NCBI GenBank assembly: GCA_963826055.1
Contig: CAWGVO010000017.1
Location: forward strand, 248,001 to 312,000
Length of the DNA stretch: 64,000 nt
DNA from: JBBDMC01 sp963826055
GTDB taxonomy: Bacteria > Pseudomonadota > Alphaproteobacteria > Rhizobiales > Kaistiaceae
Direction: 5' to 3'
In this document: positions 56,117 to 64,000 of the stretch, in pieces
Numbering within the stretch: the first letter of the stretch is position 1
Layout: each line of letters opens with the position of its first letter
The notes under the pieces: generated by a model
The model's input: only the letters and a program-made list of their open reading frames with translations
Databases searched by the model: none
What the model was told of the DNA's origin: nothing
Program-made: the position numbers and the translations under genes

Positions 56117-58396
56117 ATGATGCGCCAATACGAGCTGGTCGAGCGGGTCACGCGTTACAATCCCAACGCGGATGAGAACCTGCTGAACAGAGCGTACGTG
56201 TACGCCATGCAGAAGCACGGCTCGCAGCAGCGTGCTAATGGCGATCCTTATTTCTCCCATCCCCTTGAAGTCGCTGCGATCCTCACGGACCTCAAACTGG
56301 ACGACGCCACCATCGCGGTGGCGCTGCTGCACGACACCATCGAGGACACGGACGCCACGCGCAGCGAGATCGACCAGATGTTCGGCGAGGACATCGGCCG
56401 TCTGGTGGAGGGTCTGACCAAGATCGGCAAGCTCGATCTGGTTTCGAAGAAAGCCGAGCAGGCCGAGAACCTGCGCAAGCTCCTGCTGGCGATCTCGGCC
56501 GACATCCGCGTTCTTCTGGTCAAGCTGGCCGACCGGCTGCACAACATGCGCACGCTCCAGTTCATGCCGGAGGAGGCGCGCGGGCGGATCGCCGAGGAGA
56601 CGCTGGATATCTACGCCCCGCTCGCCGGGCGCATGGGCATGCACGACATGCGGGAGGAGCTGGAGGAGCTTGCTTTCCGCACGGTCAATCCGATTGCCCA
56701 TGCTACGATCTCGAAGCGGCTGGCGGATCTGCGCAACCGTAACCGCAGCCTGATCGAAAGCATCGAGCGCGAGCTCACCGAACGCCTCCGACGAGCCGGG
56801 ATTGCCGCCGAGGTCAGCGGGCGCGAAAAGCGTCCCTATTCGATCTTCCGCAAGATGGAGCGCAAGGCCGTCAGCTTCGAGCAACTTTCGGACATCCTGG
56901 GGTTCCGCGTGATCGTCGGCAGCGTGGCCGAATGCTACGGCGCCGTCGGTGTCGTTCATACGACGTGGCCGTCGGTTCCCGGCCGCTTCAAAGACTACAT
57001 CTCGACGCCGAAACAGAACGACTATCGCTCGATTCACACCACGGTCGTTGGGCCGGGCAGCCAGCGGGTGGAGTTGCAGGTTCGCACCGCCGAGATGCAT
57101 CGGGTCGCCGAGTTCGGCATCGCGACGCATGCCCTTTACAAGGACGGCGTCGTGCCGGCGAAGGCGAAAGGCAACGGACGCGGGAATGGTGGGACCAACG
57201 GCAACGGGGCGACCAACCTGACGGGTTTTGCCGATGAGGTCCGCGCGTACGAATGGCTGCGGCGTACGATCGAGATGCTGGCGGAAGGCGATACCCCGGA
57301 GGAGTTCCTGGAGCACACCAAGCTCGAGCTGTTCCAGGATCAGGTGTTCTGCTTTACCCCGAAGGGTCGCCTGATCGCCCTGCCGCGTGGTGCCACCCCC
57401 ATCGACTTCGCCTATGCAGTTCACACCGATGTCGGCGACACGTGCGTCGGTGCCAGGGTCAACGGGCGCAACATGCCGCTGATGACCGAGTTGAAGAACG
57501 GCGACGAGGTCGAGATCATCTGCTCGAAAGGTCAGATGCCGCCGGCGGCCTGGGAGGCGATGGTTGTCACCGGCAAGGCGCGCTCGGCAATTCGGCGGGC
57601 GACGCGTTCGGCGGTGCGCAAGCAGTTCGCCGGCCTCGGCCGGCACATCCTGCAGCGGGCGTTTTCTCGCGCCGGCCGACCCTTCGCGGAAGAGATGGTG
57701 CGCGCGGCGCTGCCAAGGCTCGCCCAGAACAACGTCGAGGACGCTTTTGCCGCCGTCGGGCGCGGCGAGATTCCATCGGTCAATGTGCTCAGGGCGATCT
57801 ATCCCGACCACAAGGACGAACGCCCGCCGCGGCCGAAGCCGGGCGGAGAGGAGGGCTGGTTCGGTCTCAAACGCGGCGCGGGCATGAAGTTCCGCATCCC
57901 CGGCTTGTCGCGGCGGCCGGTCGTAGGACCGTCGCGGCCCGAGGATCGCGCCATCCCCATTCGCGGCATCGACGGCGAGATGCCGGTGCGTTTTGCGGAA
58001 GGCGGGGCGCTACCGGGCGAGAGGATCGTGGGCATACTGACGCCGGGCGAGGGAATAACCATCTACCCGATTCAGGCGCCGGCGCTGAAGGCGTTCGATG
58101 ACGAGCCCGAACGGTGGCTGGACGTGCGATGGGATGTCGACGAGGACCGCCGGCAGCGCTTTTCCGCGCGCGTCGAAGTGACCGCGATCAACGAACCGGG
58201 CACGCTGGTCCAGGTGGCTCAGGTCATCGCCGATAACGAGGGCAACATTTCCAACATAGCGATCACCCGATCGGCACCCGACTTCTCCGTCCTCGTGATC
58301 GACGTCGAGGTCGCCGATGTGAGGCACCTCAACCGGGTGCTCTCGCAACTGCGCGGCCTGGCGGTGGTCGGCAGCGTAAGCCGCGTCGGGTCATGA
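56117..58396 (+). CDS. rsh: Bifunctional (p)ppGpp synthetase/hydrolase (RelA/SpoT homologue)
   Basis: Controls the stringent response. 759 residues from ATG 56117 (MMRQYELVERVTRYNPNADE); GTG 56090 is a longer option. HD hydrolase domain with FSHPLEVAAILTDLKL and LLHDTIEDTDAT (active HDxxED). Synthetase with KDYISTPKQNDYRSIHTTV and the Exx-type VELQVRTAEMHRVAEFG. TGS domain FCFTPKGRLIALPRGATPIDFAYAVH; C-terminal ACT domain VTAINEPGTLVQVAQVIADNEGNI. Both catalytic centres look complete, so it should make and degrade (p)ppGpp. A Gly/Asn-rich insert (NGRGNGGTNGNGATN) precedes the TGS domain. Intact. Confidence 0.97.
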   Translation: MMRQYELVERVTRYNPNADENLLNRAYVYAMQKHGSQQRANGDPYFSHPLEVAAILTDLKLDDATIAVALLHDTIEDTDATRSEIDQMFGEDIGRLVEGLTKIGKLDLVSKKAEQAENLRKLLLAISADIRVLLVKLADRLHNMRTLQFMPEEARGRIAEETLDIYAPLAGRMGMHDMREELEELAFRTVNPIAHATISKRLADLRNRNRSLIESIERELTERLRRAGIAAEVSGREKRPYSIFRKMERKAVSFEQLSDILGFRVIVGSVAECYGAVGVVHTTWPSVPGRFKDYISTPKQNDYRSIHTTVVGPGSQRVELQVRTAEMHRVAEFGIATHALYKDGVVPAKAKGNGRGNGGTNGNGATNLTGFADEVRAYEWLRRTIEMLAEGDTPEEFLEHTKLELFQDQVFCFTPKGRLIALPRGATPIDFAYAVHTDVGDTCVGARVNGRNMPLMTELKNGDEVEIICSKGQMPPAAWEAMVVTGKARSAIRRATRSAVRKQFAGLGRHILQRAFSRAGRPFAEEMVRAALPRLAQNNVEDAFAAVGRGEIPSVNVLRAIYPDHKDERPPRPKPGGEEGWFGLKRGAGMKFRIPGLSRRPVVGPSRPEDRAIPIRGIDGEMPVRFAEGGALPGERIVGILTPGEGITIYPIQAPALKAFDDEPERWLDVRWDVDEDRRQRFSARVEVTAINEPGTLVQVAQVIADNEGNISNIAITRSAPDFSVLVIDVEVADVRHLNRVLSQLRGLAVVGSVSRVGS

Positions 58397-58989
58397 CGGT
58401 GGCGACGATGACCGAAGCCGAGGCGATCGATGTCTTCAAGCAAGCCGGAGCGATCCTGGAGGGGCATTTCATCCTCAGCTCCGGCCTCAGAAGTCCGGTC
58501 TTCATCCAGAAAGCGCGAGTTTTCATGTACCCGGATCTCACCGAGAAGGTCTGTCGGGGGCTTGCCGAGCGCGTGCGAGAGGCCGGCCTCGGCCCTATCG
58601 ACGTGATCGTTGCGCCTGCGGTCGGCGGTATCGTGCCGGGCTATGAGACCGCCCGCCACCTCGGCGTGCCCGCAATGTGGGTCGAGCGCGAGGCGGGTGA
58701 GATGCGGCTCAGGCGGTTCGAGCTCGAGCCGGGTGCGCGCGTATTGGTGGTCGAGGACATCGTAACGACTGGCCTGTCCGTTCGTGAGACGATCGATGCC
58801 GTTCGCCGTCTTGGCGGAACAGTTGTCGCGGGTGCCTGCCTGATCGACCGTTCCGATGGCGAGGCCGATATCGGCGTCCCGCTGATTGCGCTGGCGCGGT
58901 ACGCGGTGCCGGCCTATCCGGTTGATGCCATCCCGCCCGAGCTGGCGCGCATTCCCGCCGTCAAGCCGGGCAGCCGCGGGCTCGCGTGA
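58393..58989 (+). CDS. pyrE: Orotate phosphoribosyltransferase
   Basis: Makes OMP from orotate and PRPP in pyrimidine synthesis. 198 residues: AGAILEGHFILSSGLRSPVFIQKA, VIVAPAVGGIVPGYETAR and the PRPP loop RVLVVEDIVTTGLSVRETIDAV. It overlaps rsh by ATGA. Belongs to the clade-specific PyrE form with MWVEREAGEMRLRR. Intact. Confidence 0.95.
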   Translation: MTVATMTEAEAIDVFKQAGAILEGHFILSSGLRSPVFIQKARVFMYPDLTEKVCRGLAERVREAGLGPIDVIVAPAVGGIVPGYETARHLGVPAMWVEREAGEMRLRRFELEPGARVLVVEDIVTTGLSVRETIDAVRRLGGTVVAGACLIDRSDGEADIGVPLIALARYAVPAYPVDAIPPELARIPAVKPGSRGLA

Positions 58990-58998
58990 GCTGGCGCC

Positions 58999-59592
58999 AT
59001 GCTCTTTCGCCGCCGTGATCAACCGAGCCTCTGGACCCGCCTGCGGCAAGCGGCGTGGCCGCCAAACTCGTGGTCACGCTCGGCGCGATACCTTGCCAAA
59101 CGGGTGATACGGCTTTCCGCATCGCCGCACGCCATCGCTGCGGGCGTGGCGGCCGGCGTGTTCGCCTCGTTCACGCCGTTCATCGGATTCCACTTCTTCA
59201 TCGGGTTCGCGATCGCCTTTCTCGTCGGGGGCAACATGCTGGCCGCGGCCATCGGTACGGCGATCGGCAATCCGCTGACCTTCCCCCTGATCTGGGCGGC
59301 GACCTTCAAGCTTGGCCACGCTATCCTCGGCGGGGCCGGTCGTGTCATGGAAAGCGGCGAGATTTCGCGCAGTCTTGGCGGGAAATCCTTCTCCGCGATC
59401 CTGCCACTCATTCGCACGATGATGGTTGGTGCCGTGCCGCTTGGCCTGGCCGCGGCACTGGTGCTCTATGTCGTCGTGCACTATTCAGTCCGGGAGTTTC
59501 AGACCATCCGCCGCGACCGGCTTGCCGTTCGCCGGCGGGAGCGTGCCAGCCAGCCACGTCCTGCTCCGGCAGAGAGGATCGGACCACTATGA
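58999..59592 (+). CDS. DUF2062 membrane protein
   Basis: 197 residues with about three hydrophobic segments. Family features: SPHAIAAGVAAGVFASFTPFIGFHF, AAAIGTAIGNPLTFPLIWAATFKLG and a C-terminal segment MVGAVPLGLAAALVLYVVVHY, then a basic tail. Function unknown; the gene recurs between pyrE and pdxJ in alphaproteobacteria, hinting at a link with envelope or cofactor metabolism (inference). Overlaps pdxJ by ATGA. Confidence 0.9.
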   Translation: MLFRRRDQPSLWTRLRQAAWPPNSWSRSARYLAKRVIRLSASPHAIAAGVAAGVFASFTPFIGFHFFIGFAIAFLVGGNMLAAAIGTAIGNPLTFPLIWAATFKLGHAILGGAGRVMESGEISRSLGGKSFSAILPLIRTMMVGAVPLGLAAALVLYVVVHYSVREFQTIRRDRLAVRRRERASQPRPAPAERIGPL

Positions 59593-60344
59593 TCGAGCCG
59601 CGGCTCCGTCTCGGGGTGAACATCGACCACGTCGCCACGATCCGCAACGCGCGCGGCGGCGACCATCCGGATCCGCTGCGGGCGGCAGAGATTGCCGCCG
59701 CGGCCGGCGCCGACGGTATCACGGCGCACCTGCGCGAGGATCGCCGGCACATCGGCGACCGCGACATCGAGCGGCTGCGGCGTCTGTCGTTGCCGCTCAA
59801 CCTGGAGATGGCGGCGACCAGCGAGATGCTGTCGATCGCCTTGCACCACCGCCCGCACGCGGCCTGCATCGTGCCGGAGCGGCGCGAGGAACGGACCACC
59901 GAGGGTGGTATCGATGCCGCGGGGCAGCGCGACCGGTTGCGGCCGATCGTGGCCGCGCTGGGCGACTCCGGCATTCGGGTGTCGCTGTTCATCGAAGCGG
60001 AGCGCCGCCAGCTCGATGCGGCCGCTGCTCTAGGCGCTCCGGTGGTCGAGTTGCACACCGGCACCTATTGCGAGGCATGGCAGTCGGGTCCGGAGGCTTT
60101 CGAGCGTGAGCGGTTGCGATTGGTCGAGGCGGCGGGCTACGGTGCCGGCCTTGGGCTGGAGATTCACGCCGGCCATGGCCTGGCCTACGACACCGTGAAG
60201 CCGGTCGCTGCCATTCCGGAAGTGCGGGAGCTCAACATCGGCCACTACCTGATCGGTGAGGCCATTTTCGTCGGGCTGGCGGAGAGCGTGAGGACGATGC
60301 GCCGGCTGATGGACGAGGCGCGGGCCGAGGTCGCGACGGCATGA
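59589..60344 (+). CDS. pdxJ: Pyridoxine 5'-phosphate synthase
   Basis: Last step of DXP-dependent vitamin B6 synthesis. 251 residues: RLGVNIDHVATIRNARGG (His, Arg), GITAHLREDRRHIGD, LPLNLEMAATSEM (catalytic Glu), VVELHTGTYCEAW and GLEIHAGHGLAYDTVKP, RELNIGHYLIGEAIFVGL. All active-site segments are present. Start by ATGA overlap with the DUF2062 gene; end overlaps acpS by ATGA. Intact. Confidence 0.97.
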   Translation: MIEPRLRLGVNIDHVATIRNARGGDHPDPLRAAEIAAAAGADGITAHLREDRRHIGDRDIERLRRLSLPLNLEMAATSEMLSIALHHRPHAACIVPERREERTTEGGIDAAGQRDRLRPIVAALGDSGIRVSLFIEAERRQLDAAAALGAPVVELHTGTYCEAWQSGPEAFERERLRLVEAAGYGAGLGLEIHAGHGLAYDTVKPVAAIPEVRELNIGHYLIGEAIFVGLAESVRTMRRLMDEARAEVATA

Positions 60345-60748
60345 TCATCGGTATCGGCAATGACGCGGTCGACATCCGCCGCGTCGAACAGGTGCTGGAG
60401 CGCCACGGTGACCGCTTCACGCTGCGCGTGTTCACAGACGTTGAAATGCGCAAATCGGATGGGCGCCGGTTGCGGGCGGCCTCCTACGCCAAGCGTTTCG
60501 CCGCCAAGGAGGCCTGTTCCAAGGCGCTCGGAACCGGTATTCGGGGGGGCGTTTACTGGCGCGACATGGGGGTGGTCAATTTGCCCTCGGGCAAGCCGAC
60601 GATGGCGCTCACCGGGGGGGCGGCGGCGCGGCTGAAGGAACTGACGCCGCCCGGCCACCGGACTGAAATACACGTCACCATCACGGACGATTTCCCGATT
60701 GCCCAAGCCCTGGTGATCATCGAAGCGGTTCCGGCGGTGGGCGCGTGA
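60341..60748 (+). CDS. acpS: Holo-[acyl-carrier-protein] synthase
   Basis: Attaches 4'-phosphopantetheine to ACP. 135 residues: MIIGIGNDAVDIRRVEQVLE (metal Asp), RFAAKEACSKALGTGIRGGV (metal Glu) and EIHVTITDDFPIAQALVIIE. Overlaps pdxJ by ATGA, the usual pdxJ-acpS pair. Intact; the next gene (lepB) starts 85 bases later. Confidence 0.97.
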   Translation: MIIGIGNDAVDIRRVEQVLERHGDRFTLRVFTDVEMRKSDGRRLRAASYAKRFAAKEACSKALGTGIRGGVYWRDMGVVNLPSGKPTMALTGGAAARLKELTPPGHRTEIHVTITDDFPIAQALVIIEAVPAVGA

Positions 60749-60833
60749 CCCTGCGGCGCGGCCCCAGGGTGGCGTTGCGCCGGTGCGATCAAGCCGGTAT
60801 GACGGGCCGGAACCTGGTCAGTGGGCAGAGAGC

Positions 60834-61595
60834 ATGAGCGTGGCATCGGAAAAACATGCCAACAGCGGCGGTTTCGGCGAAACCGTAAAGGTTGTCATCC
60901 AGGCCTTGGTCCTGGCCCTGCTGGTGAGGACTTTTCTCTTCCAGCCGTTCAACATTCCGTCAGGGTCGATGGAGGATACGCTCCTGATCGGAGACTATCT
61001 GTTCGTGTCGAAGTATTCTTACGGATATTCGCGATTTTCATTGCCCTTCGGTCCACATCTCTTCGACGGCCGTATCTGGTCGGCGCCGCCTAAACGTGGC
61101 GATGTCGTCGTGTTCAAGTTGCCGCGTGACAATACGACCGACTACATCAAGCGCGTAATCGGGCTGCCCGGCGACCGCATCCAGATGATCAACGGCGTCC
61201 TCAACATCAATGGCGCGCCGGTGAAGCGGGAACGGATCGCGGATTTCGTGTCGACGGATGCTTTCGGCAACACCACCAGTGTCGCGCGGTATCGCGAGAC
61301 GCTGCCGAACGGGGTGAACTACGACACGCTCGATCTCGACCCCAACGGCATGGAGGACAACACGCAGGTCTTCGAGGTGCCGCCCGACCACTACTTCATG
61401 ATGGGCGACAACCGCGACAACTCGACCGACAGCCGCGTGGCTCCTACGTCCGGCGGCGTCGGCTACGTGCCGTTCGAGAACCTGGTCGGACGGGCCACGA
61501 TCATCTTCTTCTCGGTGGATGAGGGGCAGAGCGCACTGGCGGTGTGGAAATGGCCGTGGATCGTCCGCTGGGACCGGCTGTTCAAGACTTTATGA
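60834..61595 (+). CDS. lepB: Signal peptidase I
   Basis: Cleaves signal peptides at the periplasmic face. 253 residues from ATG 60834: membrane segment VVIQALVLALLVRTFLFQPF, then NIPSGSMEDTLLIGD with nucleophile Ser45, and NTTDYIKRVIGLPGD with general base Lys106. YFMMGDNRDNSTDSR is the conserved box. A single N-terminal membrane anchor, as in alphaproteobacterial LepB. Stop overlaps rnc (ATGA). Intact. Confidence 0.96.
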   Translation: MSVASEKHANSGGFGETVKVVIQALVLALLVRTFLFQPFNIPSGSMEDTLLIGDYLFVSKYSYGYSRFSLPFGPHLFDGRIWSAPPKRGDVVVFKLPRDNTTDYIKRVIGLPGDRIQMINGVLNINGAPVKRERIADFVSTDAFGNTTSVARYRETLPNGVNYDTLDLDPNGMEDNTQVFEVPPDHYFMMGDNRDNSTDSRVAPTSGGVGYVPFENLVGRATIIFFSVDEGQSALAVWKWPWIVRWDRLFKTL

Positions 61596-62305
61596 AGCCC
61601 GGCGGGGCCGCTGCGCTTGCCGCACTGGAGGGGCGCATTGGCTACCGGTTCACCGATCGCGGGCTGCTGACCCGTGCGTTGACTCACGCAAGCGCCTTTG
61701 CCGGGCGGCGGGCGCCGTCGATGGATACTTACGAGCGGCTGGAGTTCCTCGGCGACCGCGTTCTCGGGCTCGTTGTTGCCGAGATGCTGCTGGAGGCCTT
61801 CCCCGGCGCCAGTGAAGGCGAGATCGCGGCCCGATTCAGCAGTCTGGTTCGTAACCAGACCTGCGTTGAGACGGCACTGGCGCTCGATCTCGGGTCCGTG
61901 ATCCTGCTCGGCGGCGGCGAGGTCCAATCGGGTGGGCGCGAGAAATCGACCATTCTCGGCGATGCCTGCGAGGCGGTGATCGGGGCCATCTATCTTGATG
62001 GCGGCCTGGACGCGGCTGCCCGTTTCGTGCGCGACAACTGGCGTCAGCGGATGATGGAAGGGCACGGCCCAAGGCGTGACGCGAAAACTGCCTTGCAGGA
62101 GTGGTCGCAAAGCGAGGGCCACGGAACGCCGACTTATGAAATCGTCGGCAAGCGCGGCCCCGATCACGAGCCGCGCTTCGCAGTCGAGGTGCGGATGAGC
62201 ACGCTGGCGTCCGGTCACGGTGAGGGGGGTGCACGTCGCGATGCGGAGCAGGCGGCCGCCGCGGCCGTTCTCATCCGCGAGGGAGTGTGGAAGGAGGACG
62301 GGTGA
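61592..62305 (+). CDS. rnc: Ribonuclease III
   Basis: Double-strand RNA endonuclease for rRNA and mRNA processing. 237 residues: the signature TYERLEFLGDRVLGLVVAEML, metal sites also in STILGDACEAVIGAIYLDGG, and a C-terminal dsRBD (DAKTALQEWSQSEGHG, PRFAVEVRM, ARRDAEQAAAAAVL). Coupled at both ends: ATGA with lepB, GTGA with era. Intact. Confidence 0.97.
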   Translation: MKPGGAAALAALEGRIGYRFTDRGLLTRALTHASAFAGRRAPSMDTYERLEFLGDRVLGLVVAEMLLEAFPGASEGEIAARFSSLVRNQTCVETALALDLGSVILLGGGEVQSGGREKSTILGDACEAVIGAIYLDGGLDAAARFVRDNWRQRMMEGHGPRRDAKTALQEWSQSEGHGTPTYEIVGKRGPDHEPRFAVEVRMSTLASGHGEGGARRDAEQAAAAAVLIREGVWKEDG

Positions 62306-63213
62306 GCGGCGAGGCACTGCCCACCCGTTGCGGCTTCGTCGCGCTGATCGGTGCGCCAAACGCCGGCAAGTCGACGCTGGTCAACCGGGTGGTCGGCACC
62401 AAGGTCTCCATCGTCAGCCACAAGGTGCAAACGACGCGGTCGATCGTGCGCGGTATCGCCATGGTTGGGCGCTCCCAGATCGTGTTCGTCGATACCCCCG
62501 GTATCTTCAAACCGAAGCGGCGCCTCGACCGGGCGATGGTGGAGACCGCCTGGGGCGGAGCCCGCGATGCCGATCTGGTAGTGGTGCTGGTCGACGCGGC
62601 GAAGGGCCTGACCGACGAGGCATCGGGGCTCCTTGCGGGGCTTGCGGAGGTCCGCCAGCCGAAGGTCCTGCTTCTCAACAAGATCGACCTCGTGAAGCGG
62701 GAACGTCTGCTTGCCTTGGCCGATGAGGCCAACCGCGCGGTCCCGTTCGTGCGCACGTTCATGGTGTCGGCCACGACCGGCGACGGGCTCGATGACTTTC
62801 TCGCATACCTTGCCGACGTCGTGCCCGAGGGGCCCTGGCACTACCCCGAGGATGAAATCTCCGACACGCCACTGAGGAGCCTCGCGGCGGAGATCACGCG
62901 CGAGAAGCTGTTCGAGCGGTTGCATCAGGAGCTGCCCTATCAGGCGAGCGTGGAAACCGATGAATGGCGCGAGCAGAAGGATGGCTCTGTCCGGGTAGAG
63001 CAGACCATCTTCGTCGCCCGCGACAGCCAGAAGAAGATCGTGATCGGCAAGGCGGGCGCCACCATCAAGGCGATTTCCATGGCGGCGCGCGCCGAAATTG
63101 CGGAGGCGGCGGAGAAACCGGTGCACCTTTTCCTGTTCGTCAAGGTGCGCGAGAAATGGGCGGACGATCCGGAACGCTACCGGGCAATGGGCATCGAGTT
63201 CCCAAAGGAGTAG
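62302..63213 (+). CDS. era: GTPase Era
   Basis: GTPase for 30S subunit assembly. 303 residues from GTG 62302: G1 IGAPNAGKSTLVNR, G2 region HKVQTTRSIVRG, G3 VFVDTPGIF, G4 LLNKIDL, and a C-terminal KH domain with KIVIGKAGATIKAISMAAR. The start overlaps the rnc stop (GTGA). Intact. Confidence 0.97.
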   Translation: MSGEALPTRCGFVALIGAPNAGKSTLVNRVVGTKVSIVSHKVQTTRSIVRGIAMVGRSQIVFVDTPGIFKPKRRLDRAMVETAWGGARDADLVVVLVDAAKGLTDEASGLLAGLAEVRQPKVLLLNKIDLVKRERLLALADEANRAVPFVRTFMVSATTGDGLDDFLAYLADVVPEGPWHYPEDEISDTPLRSLAAEITREKLFERLHQELPYQASVETDEWREQKDGSVRVEQTIFVARDSQKKIVIGKAGATIKAISMAARAEIAEAAEKPVHLFLFVKVREKWADDPERYRAMGIEFPKE

Positions 63214-63247
63214 GGCCGGCCGCCAATTCGGCGCTAGATTGCACGCC

Positions 63248-64000
63248 ATGCAGTGGACCGACGAGGGCATCATCACCGGCACCCGCCGGCACGGCGAGAC
63301 CAGTCTGATCGTCGAGCTGATGACGCGCGATCACGGCCGCCACCTCGGTCTGGTGCGCGGCGGCCGCTCGCGTCGCTGGCAGCCGATCCTGCAGCCGGGG
63401 AACTCGGTCACGGCCACATGGCGGGCGCGGCTGCACGAACACCTCGGCCATTTCACGATTGAGCCGACGGTTCAGCGCGCGGCACGCCTGATCGACACGG
63501 CGGCTGGCCTCTACGGCATCCAGATGCTCGCCGGGCTGCTCAGACTCCTGCCCGAGCGCGATCCGCATCCGCAGCTCTACGAGTGGCTTGAAGCCATCGT
63601 CGACATTCTCGACCAGAAAAGTGTGGCGGGCGCCCTCATCGTTCGTTTCGAGTTGAAGCTCCTGGAAGACCTCGGCTTCGGCCTCGATCTCGACCGCTGC
63701 GCGGCGACCGGCGCCAACGATGATCTGGCCTATGTGTCGCCCAAGACGGGGCGGGCGGTCAGCCGCTCGGCCGGCGAGGCCTACCGCGACAGGTTGTTGC
63801 CGCTGCCGGCGTTCCTGCTGGAGGCGCCATCGGCGACGCCGCCATCGGCGGGCGATCTCGGCAACGCATTCCGCCTTACCGGCTACTTCCTCGCCCGCCA
63901 CGTGTTCGAGCCGCGCGGGGTTGAGCCGCCCGACGCGCGGGCGCGGTTTGTCGCGCTGATCGCGAGCGCGCAAGCGCTTGAATCGCAAGGATTTCGGGCC
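63248..64000 (+). CDS. recO: DNA repair protein RecO (3' end at window edge)
   Basis: Mediates RecA loading and strand annealing in RecF-pathway repair. Open from ATG 63248 to the last base, 251 codons, so close to full length. N-terminal OB fold: MQWTDEGIITGTRRHGETSL, GRHLGLVRGGRSRRWQPILQPG. Helical part: RFELKLLEDLGFGLDLDRCAATGA, YVSPKTGRAVSRSAGEAY. Only one Cys of the usual zinc site is visible. Follows era by 34 bases. Confidence 0.94.
   Translation, partial: MQWTDEGIITGTRRHGETSLIVELMTRDHGRHLGLVRGGRSRRWQPILQPGNSVTATWRARLHEHLGHFTIEPTVQRAARLIDTAAGLYGIQMLAGLLRLLPERDPHPQLYEWLEAIVDILDQKSVAGALIVRFELKLLEDLGFGLDLDRCAATGANDDLAYVSPKTGRAVSRSAGEAYRDRLLPLPAFLLEAPSATPPSAGDLGNAFRLTGYFLARHVFEPRGVEPPDARARFVALIASAQALESQGFRA

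Noticed and set aside
56048..57811. 587-codon antisense frame opposite rsh
   Set aside because: Shadow of a conserved, intact gene with all RSH domains; the antisense translation is Arg/His/Asp-rich without domains.

Overview
The window is a GC-rich chromosomal segment of an alphaproteobacterium, most likely of the order Hyphomicrobiales (Rhizobiales) or a near relative. This rests on a Porin_2-type porin, a short phasin, MipZ-type ATPases, a DUF1489 protein, the ClpS-ClpA pair and the conserved order rpoZ-rsh-pyrE-DUF2062-pdxJ-acpS-lepB-rnc-era-recO. No phage, IS element, CRISPR array or rRNA operon is visible. Two tRNA genes are present: Leu(GAG), and Ser(GCT) on the minus strand.

Layout. 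0-17 kb: RNA modification (RluA family), ATP12, a propionyl/acetyl-CoA carboxylase whose two subunit genes (pccB and pccA) are split by a toxin-antitoxin pair, an internally duplicated protein and two membrane protein genes; then lipB, tRNA-Leu, mgtE and a Gfo/Idh-DegT-aldo/keto reductase group. 17-19 kb: a sulfide/persulfide module (BigR/SqrR-like repressor, rhodanese, persulfide dioxygenase-like Blh) with a shared AT-rich operator region. 19-25 kb: two tandem MipZ paralogues, a VWA protein, a DnaJ protein and a D,D-carboxypeptidase with a SPOR domain. 25-35 kb: phasin, clpS-clpA, a GT8 glycosyltransferase, a ChaC-like enzyme and a minus-strand run dinB-ridA-GDPD-COG3146-HIT. 35-46 kb: gatC-gatA-x-gatB, a lipoprotein, a Sel1 protein, an IlvD/Edd dehydratase, a sulfotransferase, tRNA-Ser and the porin. 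46-50 kb: an OmpA protein with repeated BON-like domains coupled to two small membrane protein genes, then a convergent hydrolase. 50-64 kb: a lytic transglycosylase, dapA, smpB, a family-5-like uracil-DNA glycosylase, an NYN protein and the long stringent-response/translation operon ending in recO at the window edge.

About 29 otherwise convincing genes, several of them normally essential, are interrupted by roughly 50 frameshifts. Most behave as single extra bases: gene length becomes divisible by three when one base is removed per lesion. I read these as sequence errors of the insertion-rich long-read kind, not as real pseudogenes. I give such genes as one CDS spanning all frames and say where the frame changes. 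They are concentrated before 37 kb; 36.9-46 kb and 54.6-64 kb look clean.

The least explained parts, and the best places to look for something new, are the OmpA/BON-repeat locus with its coupled mini-membrane protein and HhH protein, the tandem mipZ-VWA-DnaJ block, and the conserved unknown gene between gatA and gatB.
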